Shown in pieces: positions 1-7,026 of a stretch of DNA of 9,770 bases. Each line of letters opens with the position of its first letter. Position 1 is the stretch's first letter. The notes below the pieces were generated by a model that saw only the letters and a program-made list of their open reading frames with translations, ran no database searches and was not told where the DNA came from. The DNA is from Thermogutta sp. GTDB lineage: Bacteria; Planctomycetota; Planctomycetia; Pirellulales; Thermoguttaceae. The stretch lies in contig NZ_JACIYL010000085.1 of NCBI RefSeq assembly GCF_014359955.1, positions 1 to 9,770 on the forward strand, in the 5' to 3' direction. The position numbers were made by a program, and so were the translations under genes.

Positions 1-758
<758 letters not shown>

Positions 759-1514
759 TTAGTAGCGTGGAGAAGTTTTTTCTGCCAAAGCAGGCTGGCC
801 GTCGTCGGCTGGAGAGTTGCCGTAAACGTAGGCTTCCCATTGTTTGAGGTCCATACCGAAGTCCTTGCCGGTGGTCTGTTTGAGAGATTGCACCGCAAGG
901 TACTGGATGGCGGGGTCGCGGTTGCGAAGCAGTTTGGCCAAAACCTCGCTCGCATGAGGGTCCCTCAGTCGGCCGAGGGCCTTGATAGCCGCCTGGCGAA
1001 CGTCCTGATCCATGTCGTTCAGGGCCAGTTCAGCGAGCACCTGTGTGGCGGAACCAGGCGGACTTTTGGCGAGCAAATGGCACAATTGGATCCGTACGCT
1101 TGGCTCGTCGTCGCTCTTGGCACGTTCCACAAGTGTCTCGCTCGGTGGCACGTTCAACTGTCCCATAAGACGGAGAAGCTCCGCCCTCAATTGCGGGTCA
1201 TCCTCCGCAAAGAAGGCTTCCTCCAGTTGTCGGGCGGCATTGGTTTTAGCGCTGGGACTTGTTGCGCTTTTGACCAGTTTTTGCCAGTTTTGGAGCTTAT
1301 CTCGGGGGGCGACGACTCCCGGAGGCAGCGGAACATCCTGCGATGTCTTCTTCTTTCGCAAAAAACTGTCCGAACTGCTACACCCCGCTGCGACCACAAG
1401 GAGGATGCAGATTCCACCGAGCACACGGGACCTTGGCCCTCCTGGCGGCGCCGGCCGCCGTGGTCTGTCAAATCTCGTTAGATGCATTTCTGATGTGGAT
1501 GGCACGATCGACAT
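759..1514 (-). CDS. Small HEAT-repeat lipoprotein
   Basis: Predicted outer-envelope lipoprotein of about 251 residues; no gene name is recognised. After an Arg/Pro-rich n-region comes a short hydrophobic segment (GGICILLVVAAGC) ending in a lipobox with Cys45, followed by SSSDS, so it should be cleaved and lipidated by signal peptidase II. From about residue 80 to 215 it is all helical, with three or four HEAT-like units. The clearest is DQDVRQAAIKALGRLRDP near residue 170, followed by SEVLAKLLRNRDPAIQYLAV. Such repeats form curved helical scaffolds for protein binding; no catalytic motif is present. The start is uncertain. ATG 1514 has a weak GGCGGA upstream; TTG 1529 (five residues longer) and ATG 1487 (nine shorter, a more normal signal-peptide length) are alternatives. 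The stop is TAA at 761-759. Enolase follows on the same strand after 365 bases, too far to assume a shared transcript. Confidence 0.82.
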   Translation of the reverse strand: MSIVPSTSEMHLTRFDRPRRPAPPGGPRSRVLGGICILLVVAAGCSSSDSFLRKKKTSQDVPLPPGVVAPRDKLQNWQKLVKSATSPSAKTNAARQLEEAFFAEDDPQLRAELLRLMGQLNVPPSETLVERAKSDDEPSVRIQLCHLLAKSPPGSATQVLAELALNDMDQDVRQAAIKALGRLRDPHASEVLAKLLRNRDPAIQYLAVQSLKQTTGKDFGMDLKQWEAYVYGNSPADDGQPALAEKTSPRY

Positions 1515-2077
1515 GCACGTTTCCGCCAAAGCGTGAGGTCAGGCGTCCCGCCGGTGCCTGAAAACACCAGGGAGAATCGTCGGGAACGCGGGTTGCCAGC
1601 GGCACCACCGTTCCTCCAGGCACTTTCTCGCCTGGCTTGCGGAGGCTTTCTTTATCAGCACTCGCGAAAGCCGTGGATCGTCGCTCCAAAAACGCCTCTC
1701 GGTCGAAACGGCCCCGCAAATGACTGTCGGGGAAACTTACTCAATTCTGTTCAGTTTGCCAAGATTCATTTTGCTTGCTTTTTGAAGGGAGCAGCGACAT
1801 CGCGGCAATGGGGGCGGTGCTACCCTGAACCGCTTCACTGCCCGCTGGTCTTTCCACAATCGGCCCGAGCAGAGTTGGACTCCTGCTTCTGAACAGACCA
1901 GGATTCACAAGACCGTTGCGAAATCGGCGGCAACTATTCGCCCTCGGTAAGGGGATGTGATATGATAACAGGTGGTGGCCACCCCCTGCGCATGTTCCAT
2001 GAGGCGGTCTCGACCTGCGGGTGTTTGTCGCGGGGTGGTTTGCGGTCCATTGGGTGCAAAGGGAAGGAGCGAGTGTC
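1515..2077. other. Divergent intergenic spacer without a convincing gene
   Basis: About 560 bases separate the minus-strand HEAT gene from the plus-strand helical-protein gene. Several open frames cross it on both strands, but none has a clear ribosome site, a signal peptide or recognisable protein sequence. It must hold promoters in both directions. The plus-strand candidate is at 1951-1966. On the minus strand, TTGGCA (1762-1757) is followed after 17 bases by the poor hexamer TAAGTT (1739-1734), which is weak. A short palindrome GGTGGCCACC lies at 1974-1983, just downstream of the plus-strand -10 candidate, and CCCCG (1712-1716) can pair with CGGGG (1728-1732). Confidence 0.55.
1951..1966 (+). 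promoter_or_regulatory. Candidate extended -10 promoter for the SPFH cluster
   Basis: TATGAT at 1961-1966 differs from the consensus -10 box at one base and is preceded by TGA, forming an extended -10 (TG-n-TATGAT). No good -35 hexamer lies 16-18 bases upstream, but an extended -10 can work without one. GGGG at 1951-1954 stands six bases before the hexamer, an arrangement repeated at 2668-2683. A start near 1973 would give a leader of roughly 105 bases before the ATG at 2078. Confidence 0.35.
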
Positions 2078-2587
2078 ATGATTGAACCGGCCGACCATAC
2101 GAAAAAACGCAATTGGGTCGAGACCATCCTCAGATATGTGCCTGGCTTCCGGGGTTATTTGGAAAAGGAGTACCGTCGAGAAAGTGACAACCTCCAGCGC
2201 GAGTGGCTGGCCAGTCGCCTCGAGCGGGCAAAGCGGGCCATCGACAACCTGATGGGATTGCTGGCCGAAGGCGGCCACGTGGACCAGCTCGCCAAGCTGG
2301 ATCAGGTGCGTAGCCGGATCGATCACCTCATCGCGCGGGTGCGAGGGGCCATGGAAGGCTATAGCGGCTTCTTCGACCTTGTCAAAATTGACGAAGCGGT
2401 GCTCGATCGAGTCTACGAATATGATGTATCTCTCGCGGAGAAGGTGGAGGAGCTCGCCACGGCGATCGAGCGCTTGCCCAAGTGCCCTTCCGACCTGTCC
2501 TGCGCGATCGACGAGGTGGTCGCTTCGCTCGAAGAGTTTCATCGCTTGTGGGACGCGCGGGAAGAGATTCTCGCTGGTCTGCGATGA
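2078..2587 (+). CDS. Conserved helical protein of unknown function, SPFH-gene partner
   Basis: Hypothetical cytoplasmic protein of 169 residues without signal peptide or membrane span. It is highly charged and predicted helical from about residue 28 to the end, probably coiled coil (EKEYRRESDNLQREWLASRL, then LERAKRAIDNLMGLL). Two stretches look like family signatures: YVPGFRGYLEKEYRRESD (20-37) and GYSGFFDLVKIDEAVLDRVY (94-113). From memory, proteins with a VPG-x-(R/K)GY-x-x-KE opening are widespread uncharacterised bacterial proteins often found next to SPFH genes, as here. The start is ATG 2078 because GGAAGGAGC sits about 9 bases upstream and the signature begins soon after; an in-frame upstream extension to about 2021 lacks a ribosome site. 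The SPFH gene begins 126 bases downstream on the same strand. A scaffold or assembly role with the SPFH protein is inference. Confidence 0.85.
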   Translation: MIEPADHTKKRNWVETILRYVPGFRGYLEKEYRRESDNLQREWLASRLERAKRAIDNLMGLLAEGGHVDQLAKLDQVRSRIDHLIARVRGAMEGYSGFFDLVKIDEAVLDRVYEYDVSLAEKVEELATAIERLPKCPSDLSCAIDEVVASLEEFHRLWDAREEILAGLR

Positions 2588-2713
2588 GTCGTGCCCCCTG
2601 GCTCTTACGCGCTCCAAAAGGAACGGACGCGCGGTAGTTGATCGCGTATGTGGATAATCGAGTGACCGGGGCGAGTGTATGATCTCGACAGAATCGGCAG
2701 AGGAGACTGTTCC
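2588..2713 (+). other. Spacer between helical-protein and SPFH genes
   Basis: This 126-base gap is long for a tight operon. CGCGC near 2608 and GCGCG near 2629 can pair, with TCC-AAAA-GGA beside the left arm, a modest hairpin without a T tract. A -10-like hexamer at 2678-2683 lies near the end. The two genes may therefore be both co-transcribed and separately boosted. Confidence 0.35.
2668..2683 (+). promoter_or_regulatory. Candidate internal promoter before the SPFH gene
   Basis: GGGG (2668-2671), six bases, then TATGAT (2678-2683) reproduces the layout at 1951-1966. No clear -35 hexamer is visible. A start near 2690 would leave a short leader of about 24 bases that still includes the AGGAGA ribosome site at 2701-2706 before ATG 2714. 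Confidence 0.3.
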
Positions 2714-4117
2714 ATGGGCGTGCGCCTGGAAGTGATCCAATTCTTCGATGAGACAAACCGCTCGCTGATTCAGCGCATTCCGCCGGAAGGATCAGCGGAT
2801 ATCAAACTGGGTGCGCAGCTCATTGTTTATGAAAACCAGGAGGCCGTCTTTTTTCGCGACGGCAAAGCCCTCGACCGGTTTGGGCCCGGACGCTACACAC
2901 TGACAACGGCCAACGTGCCCCTGATCACGCGACTGCTGACAATTCCATGGGAGAAATCCCCTTTTCAATGTTCCGTCTATTTCGTGGGCAAGCAGACGTT
3001 TCTGGATCAGAAATGGGGAACCCGCCAACCCATTGTCTATCGCGACCCGCAGCTTGGGATGGTCCGTCTGCGGAGTTTCGGCAAGTTTTCATTCCGGGTG
3101 AGGGACTCAGTCGTTCTCATCAACACGCTCGTGGGGACGCAAGGCAAGTTTACGACCGAGGAGGCTACCAATTTCCTGAAGGACCTCATTGTCGCTCGTC
3201 TCACCGATTTTCTGGGCAGCCTCAATATCAGCCTCCTTGATCTTCCTTCCCGCTATGACGAACTGGCGGCCGGGGCAAGGGCCAAAGTGGCAGAAGATTT
3301 CGCCAAATACGGACTGGAGATTGTGGACTTTTTTATCAACGCCATAACTCCGCCCGAAGAAGTGCAGCGCATGATCGACGCACGCAGTGGCATGGGGGCC
3401 ATTGGGAATCTGGACGCCTATTTAAAGTTTCAAATTGCCCAGAGTTTGGGAAAGCTGGCCGAGGGACATGGCGAGGGCAGCGGCGCCATGGGAATGGGCT
3501 ATGGCGCTGGATTCGGCATGATGTTACCGGCCATGATTCGCGAAGCGATGCGGGACAGTACCATTCCGCCGGCGCCGGGTGCCACGCCTGGGGCGCCAAC
3601 CGTTGCAACACCGCCAGGTTCTTCCCCGGCTCCCGGTCCTATGGGTGCTCCGGTGATGGCGGGAGGTGCACAGACGGTTCAGCAACCAGAAAAAGGTGCG
3701 GCTGAAGCCACCAGCGATCCCGTTGCGTTGGTCCGGGAATTTGCGTCTCGGTCCGGCTATCAGGTGGAAGAGACGGCGGGCAAGCTGAAGGTGCTTGTCC
3801 CCGTGGGAAATCTCCGCAAGCAAATTGTCTGGTGTGGTGTTTATCAGCCACGGTCCGCCGGTGAGCGGGTGGTACGTTTCTGGTCGGTGTGTGGTCCGGC
3901 TACCGAAAAAAACGCCGCGACTCTTTTGCGATTCAATGCCCGATTGGCCATCGGAGCTTTTGCGTACGACAAGCTGGATGGTCAGGAAGTCATCATTCTC
4001 CAGACCACCGTTCCGGCCTCGACGATGACCATTTTCGACGTCGCCCGAATACTCCCGGCCCTCGCATGGCAGGCTGATCGGGTGGAGGAACAATTGAGTG
4101 GAGAAGACGTTTACTGA
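2714..4117 (+). CDS. SPFH/band-7 protein (YdjI/COG4260 type) with a YbjN-like C-terminal domain in place of the zinc ribbon
   Basis: SPFH proteins (stomatin, prohibitin, HflK/C, flotillin) build oligomeric membrane-associated scaffolds. The N-terminal half of this 467-residue protein matches the YdjI/virion-core-like branch: [20 protein letters not shown] (31-50), FGPGRYTL (56-63), then a KWGT-R-PIVYRD stretch (about 101-111) and an SPFH body to about residue 222 ([11 protein letters not shown]). As in YdjI there is no N-terminal membrane anchor. A Gly/Met-rich patch (251-272) and a Pro/Ala/Gly linker (about 285-332) follow. YdjI-type proteins normally end in a CxxC zinc ribbon; here there is no CxxC. 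Instead, residues 334-462 form an alpha/beta domain ending [20 protein letters not shown], a strand, then a long acidic helix, resembling YbjN / type III secretion chaperone-like domains (by pattern, not by search). ATG 2714 has AGGAGA about 7 bases upstream; an in-frame GTG at 2675 does not. Confidence 0.88.
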   Translation: MGVRLEVIQFFDETNRSLIQRIPPEGSADIKLGAQLIVYENQEAVFFRDGKALDRFGPGRYTLTTANVPLITRLLTIPWEKSPFQCSVYFVGKQTFLDQKWGTRQPIVYRDPQLGMVRLRSFGKFSFRVRDSVVLINTLVGTQGKFTTEEATNFLKDLIVARLTDFLGSLNISLLDLPSRYDELAAGARAKVAEDFAKYGLEIVDFFINAITPPEEVQRMIDARSGMGAIGNLDAYLKFQIAQSLGKLAEGHGEGSGAMGMGYGAGFGMMLPAMIREAMRDSTIPPAPGATPGAPTVATPPGSSPAPGPMGAPVMAGGAQTVQQPEKGAAEATSDPVALVREFASRSGYQVEETAGKLKVLVPVGNLRKQIVWCGVYQPRSAGERVVRFWSVCGPATEKNAATLLRFNARLAIGAFAYDKLDGQEVIILQTTVPASTMTIFDVARILPALAWQADRVEEQLSGEDVY

Positions 4118-4151
4118 GGCACCTCCCATTTTTCAGATATGTGCTGACGGG

Positions 4152-5321
4152 ATGAGTGGAGTAACACGTGTCTCTCAACCAGCCGTCTTTTCGAGAGTTG
4201 CCGTCTGCTGGCTCACAGCCGTTTTGTTGCTGTTACTGGGGAGCTTTGCTGCTGTCGGCTATTCGCTGGACGTCGTGCAAGTCAAAGAGGGCGAGAGCGT
4301 CCTCACACACCGTGGCCGAATTCTTGTGCAGGCCGTGGACGGTGGGGTCCTCCTGCTAACGCCAGAAGGGCGTTTGCTCCCGCTTGCGCCGGCCGAAATC
4401 GTATCTGTATCCCACGATTCCGCACAGTTCGCACCGGCAACTCCGGAGGATGTCGCTCGGTGGTGGCTGACGCAACTGCCCTCGGGTTTTGAAATCTATC
4501 AAACGGCCCACTATGTGGTTTTACACAATACCTCTCGCGATTATGCACGCTGGTGTGGGAGTCTTTTGGAAAGACTTTATGCCGGGTTTACCGCGTATTT
4601 TTCCAACAAAGGGGTCACCATTGAGAAACCGGAGTTTCCCCTTGTTGTGATCATTTTCTCAACTCGTGAGCAGTATGTGGCGCATTGCCGGGCTGAAGTG
4701 GGCGATGGTATTGAGAAAATTCAGGGGCACTACAACCTGGTGACGAACGTCGTCACGATGTATGACCTGACCGGGAGCGGCGGGACTGCGACGGCCGTGC
4801 AGATCGCCCGATTTGTGCAAAGCCCGAACGTGCGGCAAAGCATTGCCACGGTTGTGCATGAGGCGACTCACCAATTGGCCAACAACTGCGGGATCACCTG
4901 CCGCTGGACCGATACGCCTCAGTGGGTGGCCGAGGGGCTGGCCATGTTCTTTGAGACACCTGACTTGAGAAGTGCGCGCGGCTGGGCCACAGTGGGGGTG
5001 GTCAATCAATCCCGGCTGGACCGTTTTCGCACTTATCTTGCCAGAAGACCAGATGATTCGCTGATAACGCTCATTCGCGACAATGCACGCTTCCAGAGCA
5101 CGGAAACCGCCTTGGACGCCTACGCCGAAGCCTGGGCATTGACGTATTTCCTGCTCCAGCAGAAACGAAGCGCTTTTTTGGAATACCTCAAGCGGCTGCG
5201 AGAAAAGCCGCCCCTGGTTTATGACTCCCCAGAAGAAAGAATCCGCCAGTTCACGGAAATCTTCGGAAATGTTGAGGCCCTCGACGCGCAGCTTGTCCGT
5301 TTCGTTTCGCGTCTGCGTTGA
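4152..5321 (+). CDS. Exported zinc metallopeptidase of the DUF1570 family
   Basis: A predicted gluzincin-type peptidase of 389 residues acting outside the cytoplasm. Residues 1-37 are a signal peptide or membrane anchor: Arg near the start, then a Leu-rich core (AVLLLLLGSFAAVGYS). Two zinc-binding His and the catalytic Glu lie in VVHEATHQL (H236, E237, H240), and WVAEGLAMFFE supplies a Glu (E261) 21 residues after the second His, the expected third-ligand spacing. This motif pair with a W-x-x-EG-x-A-x-x-FE tail is typical of the planctomycete DUF1570 family (PF07607); substrates are unknown. A small beta-rich region precedes it (about 40-90). Start choice: ATG 4152 gives a normal signal peptide and a 34-base gap after the SPFH gene but only a weak GACGGG site. 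GTG 4098 has GGAGG nine bases upstream and would overlap the SPFH gene by 20 bases, making a long n-region. Translation is likely coupled to the SPFH gene either way. Confidence 0.88.
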   Translation: MSGVTRVSQPAVFSRVAVCWLTAVLLLLLGSFAAVGYSLDVVQVKEGESVLTHRGRILVQAVDGGVLLLTPEGRLLPLAPAEIVSVSHDSAQFAPATPEDVARWWLTQLPSGFEIYQTAHYVVLHNTSRDYARWCGSLLERLYAGFTAYFSNKGVTIEKPEFPLVVIIFSTREQYVAHCRAEVGDGIEKIQGHYNLVTNVVTMYDLTGSGGTATAVQIARFVQSPNVRQSIATVVHEATHQLANNCGITCRWTDTPQWVAEGLAMFFETPDLRSARGWATVGVVNQSRLDRFRTYLARRPDDSLITLIRDNARFQSTETALDAYAEAWALTYFLLQQKRSAFLEYLKRLREKPPLVYDSPEERIRQFTEIFGNVEALDAQLVRFVSRLR

Positions 5322-5358
5322 CTCCTCTCGCCGAGCTAAGCCAATAACGGCCGGACGC

Positions 5359-5387
5359 TTGTTCCTTGAGGGGGTTCGAAATAAGAT
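5359..5387 (+). promoter_or_regulatory. Candidate promoter for the oxidoreductase gene
   Basis: TTGTTC (5359-5364) and TAAGAT (5382-5387) are separated by exactly 17 bases, each matching the sigma-70 type consensus at four of six positions. They lie in the 188-base gap after the peptidase gene. A start near 5395 would give a leader of about 115 bases. GACGCTT (5354-5360) and AAGCGTC (5474-5480) are complementary but far apart. This is a moderate candidate only. Confidence 0.3.
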
Positions 5388-5509
5388 AAGGGGCGAATTC
5401 GGGTTGCACAATTCTCGCCAGAGTGTTCCACACATCCGTTGTAGCGTTGCATCGTGCCCCCCTGCAAACGCAGAAGCGTCAGGTCCGGTTTTGAAGGAAG
5501 GAGTTCGTC

Positions 5510-6847
5510 ATGACACGTTCACAGCAAGCATCTCGCGGAACAACGAAGCCGTCTGCTCCCACTCGAAGAGATTTCCTCAAGACAACCGGGTTGGTGACAG
5601 GCGCCGCGCTGACCGGTGTCTCGATCGCTCGAATGGCTCATGCTGCTGGAGAAGAGCCGATTTTGAAAATTGCCCTCATTGGATGCGGCGGACGGGGAAC
5701 CGGCGCCGCAGCCAATGCCCTGGAGGCGGATCCAAGAACTGTCCTTGTCGCCATGGCTGATGTGTTCGAAGACCGTTTGAAGAGCAGCCTCGCGGCCTTG
5801 AAAAAGCAGTTTCCTGATCGCGTCAAGGTAACTCCCGAAACCTCCTTCGTCGGCTTCGAGGCGTACAAGAGTGCCATTGCAGCGGGCGTGGACGTGGTAC
5901 TTCTGTGCGAGCCGCCGCATTTCCGCCCCATTCATCTCAAGGCGGCGGTAGAAGCCGGAAAGCACGTCTTCGCGGAAAAACCGGTGGCAGTGGATGCCGC
6001 CGGTTATCGTTCCGTCCTTGAAAGCACAGAACTGGCACGTCAGAAAGGGCTCTGCCTGGTGTCAGGCCTCTGCTGGCGATACCACCGGGCGACTGTCGAA
6101 ACCGTCAAACGGATCCAGGACGGAGCGGTGGGCGACATCATCGCGATTCAGGAAACTTACAATACAGGTCATATCGGTGGACGCGATCGCGATCCAAAAT
6201 TGACCGAAATGCAGTTTCAGTTGCGGAACTGGTATTGCTTCACCTGGCTCTCCGGGGACCACAATGTGGAACAGCACATCCACAGTTTGGATAAAGCCCT
6301 CTGGGTGATGCACGATGAGCCGCCGGCCGTTGCTTGGGGGTTGGGTGGACGCCAGGTGAGAACGGAAATGCCCCGCTATGGCAATATCTACGATCACCAT
6401 GCCGTTTGCTATGAGTATCCGAATGGTGTTCGCGTCTACTCCTATTGCCGTCAGCATGCTAATTGCTGGAACGACACAACGGATCATGTCTTCGGCACAA
6501 AAGGCCGGGCAATCATTCTCAATCAATGGCGAATCGAGGGAGAACAGTCCTGGAAATATCAGGGCGAAAGTCCGAATATGTATGTCGAAGAACACCGCGC
6601 ACTCTTTTCAGCGATCCGCAAGGGTGAACCGATCAATAACGGCGTGTACATGGCCCGCAGCACGATGATGGCCATTATGGGGCGGATGGCCACGTACACA
6701 GGGCAGAGAATCACCTGGGAAGAGGCGATCAACTCCAAGGAGGTGCTCGCCCCGTCGGCATACACGTGGGACGCGACACCGCCCATCGTCCCGGACGAAA
6801 ACGGTCGTTATCCCGTGGCGATTCCGGGCATCACCAAATTTATTTGA
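5510..6847 (+). CDS. Tat-exported Gfo/Idh/MocA family oxidoreductase
   Basis: A 445-residue NAD(P)-dependent dehydrogenase of the Gfo/Idh/MocA superfamily, probably oxidising a sugar or sugar derivative outside the cytoplasm. The N-terminus carries a twin-arginine signal, TRRDFLKTTGLVTGAA (18-33), ending near AHAA, so it should be exported folded with its cofactor bound, as known for glucose-fructose oxidoreductase. The Rossmann fold follows: ALIGCGGRGTGA (55-66) binds the dinucleotide, then VDVVLLCEPP and the family-typical AEKPVAVD (155-162). The C-terminal substrate domain includes GDHNVEQHIHSLDKALWVM (249-267), whose His/Asp residues are the probable catalytic site. The terminal TPPIVPDENGRYPVAIPG segment is typical of planctomycete members. 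ATG 5510 is preceded by AAGGAAGGAG at about 6 bases, a strong ribosome site. The exact substrate cannot be told. The lyase and sulfatase downstream suggest a polysaccharide-derived sugar. Confidence 0.93.
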   Translation: MTRSQQASRGTTKPSAPTRRDFLKTTGLVTGAALTGVSIARMAHAAGEEPILKIALIGCGGRGTGAAANALEADPRTVLVAMADVFEDRLKSSLAALKKQFPDRVKVTPETSFVGFEAYKSAIAAGVDVVLLCEPPHFRPIHLKAAVEAGKHVFAEKPVAVDAAGYRSVLESTELARQKGLCLVSGLCWRYHRATVETVKRIQDGAVGDIIAIQETYNTGHIGGRDRDPKLTEMQFQLRNWYCFTWLSGDHNVEQHIHSLDKALWVMHDEPPAVAWGLGGRQVRTEMPRYGNIYDHHAVCYEYPNGVRVYSYCRQHANCWNDTTDHVFGTKGRAIILNQWRIEGEQSWKYQGESPNMYVEEHRALFSAIRKGEPINNGVYMARSTMMAIMGRMATYTGQRITWEEAINSKEVLAPSAYTWDATPPIVPDENGRYPVAIPGITKFI

Positions 6848-6850
6848 TTG

Positions 6851-6887
6851 TATTGACCACCGTTTCTGTAACGGCTGAATATTGACC
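6851..6887 (+). repeat. Pair of TATTGACC repeats around a small hairpin
   Basis: TATTGACC occurs exactly at 6851-6858 and again at 6880-6887, 29 bases apart. Between them CCGTT-TCTGT-AACGG (6860-6874) can form a 5-base-pair hairpin. The set begins three bases after the oxidoreductase stop codon. Paired 8-base repeats could be operator half-sites for the downstream gene, or a chance occurrence. Confidence 0.4.
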
Positions 6888-6888
6888 G

Positions 6889-6927
6889 GCAGCCGGGGTT
6901 GGGGACCCGGAACCTCGCCCCGGCTGC
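6889..6927 (+). terminator. Strong GC-rich hairpin, possible terminator or RNA processing site
   Basis: GCAGCCGGGG (6889-6898) and CCCCGGCTGC (6918-6927) are perfectly complementary, giving a 10-base-pair stem around a 19-base loop. The loop holds GGGACCC and can partly pair further (GGTT with AACC). It sits 41 bases after the oxidoreductase stop. The following bases (GACTCTGTCGTTTG) are only mildly T-rich, so it is not a textbook intrinsic terminator. It may instead be a partial terminator or an mRNA-stabilising 3' structure between the oxidoreductase and lyase genes. Confidence 0.5.
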
Positions 6928-7026
6928 GACTCTGTCGTTTGAACCTGACCCGTCCGTACGCATTACCGCGGGCGAAACACGCTCGATGCAAATAAATAAC
7001 GACATCGAGTTTGGGGGAGGCATTCT

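Noticed and set aside
1468..1719. 83-codon minus-strand frame overlapping the start of the HEAT gene
   Set aside because: TTG start without ribosome site, out of frame with the HEAT gene, no recognisable sequence. It does not extend the lipoprotein.
1533..1892. 119-codon plus-strand frame in the divergent spacer
   Set aside because: GTG start without ribosome site; Pro/Arg/Cys-rich low-quality translation; nothing recognisable.
1741..2127. 128-codon minus-strand frame across the spacer
   Set aside because: It runs into the start of the helical-protein gene in antisense and covers its likely promoter; no motif or ribosome site supports it.
1934..2740. 268-codon open frame on the minus strand
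   Set aside because: It is antisense to the helical-protein gene, whose plus frame has a good ribosome site and family-like motifs. The minus translation is His/Arg-rich with no domain.
5371..5382. GGGGTTCGAAAT resembling a tRNA T-arm
   Set aside because: No acceptor, anticodon or D-arm pairing can be built around it.
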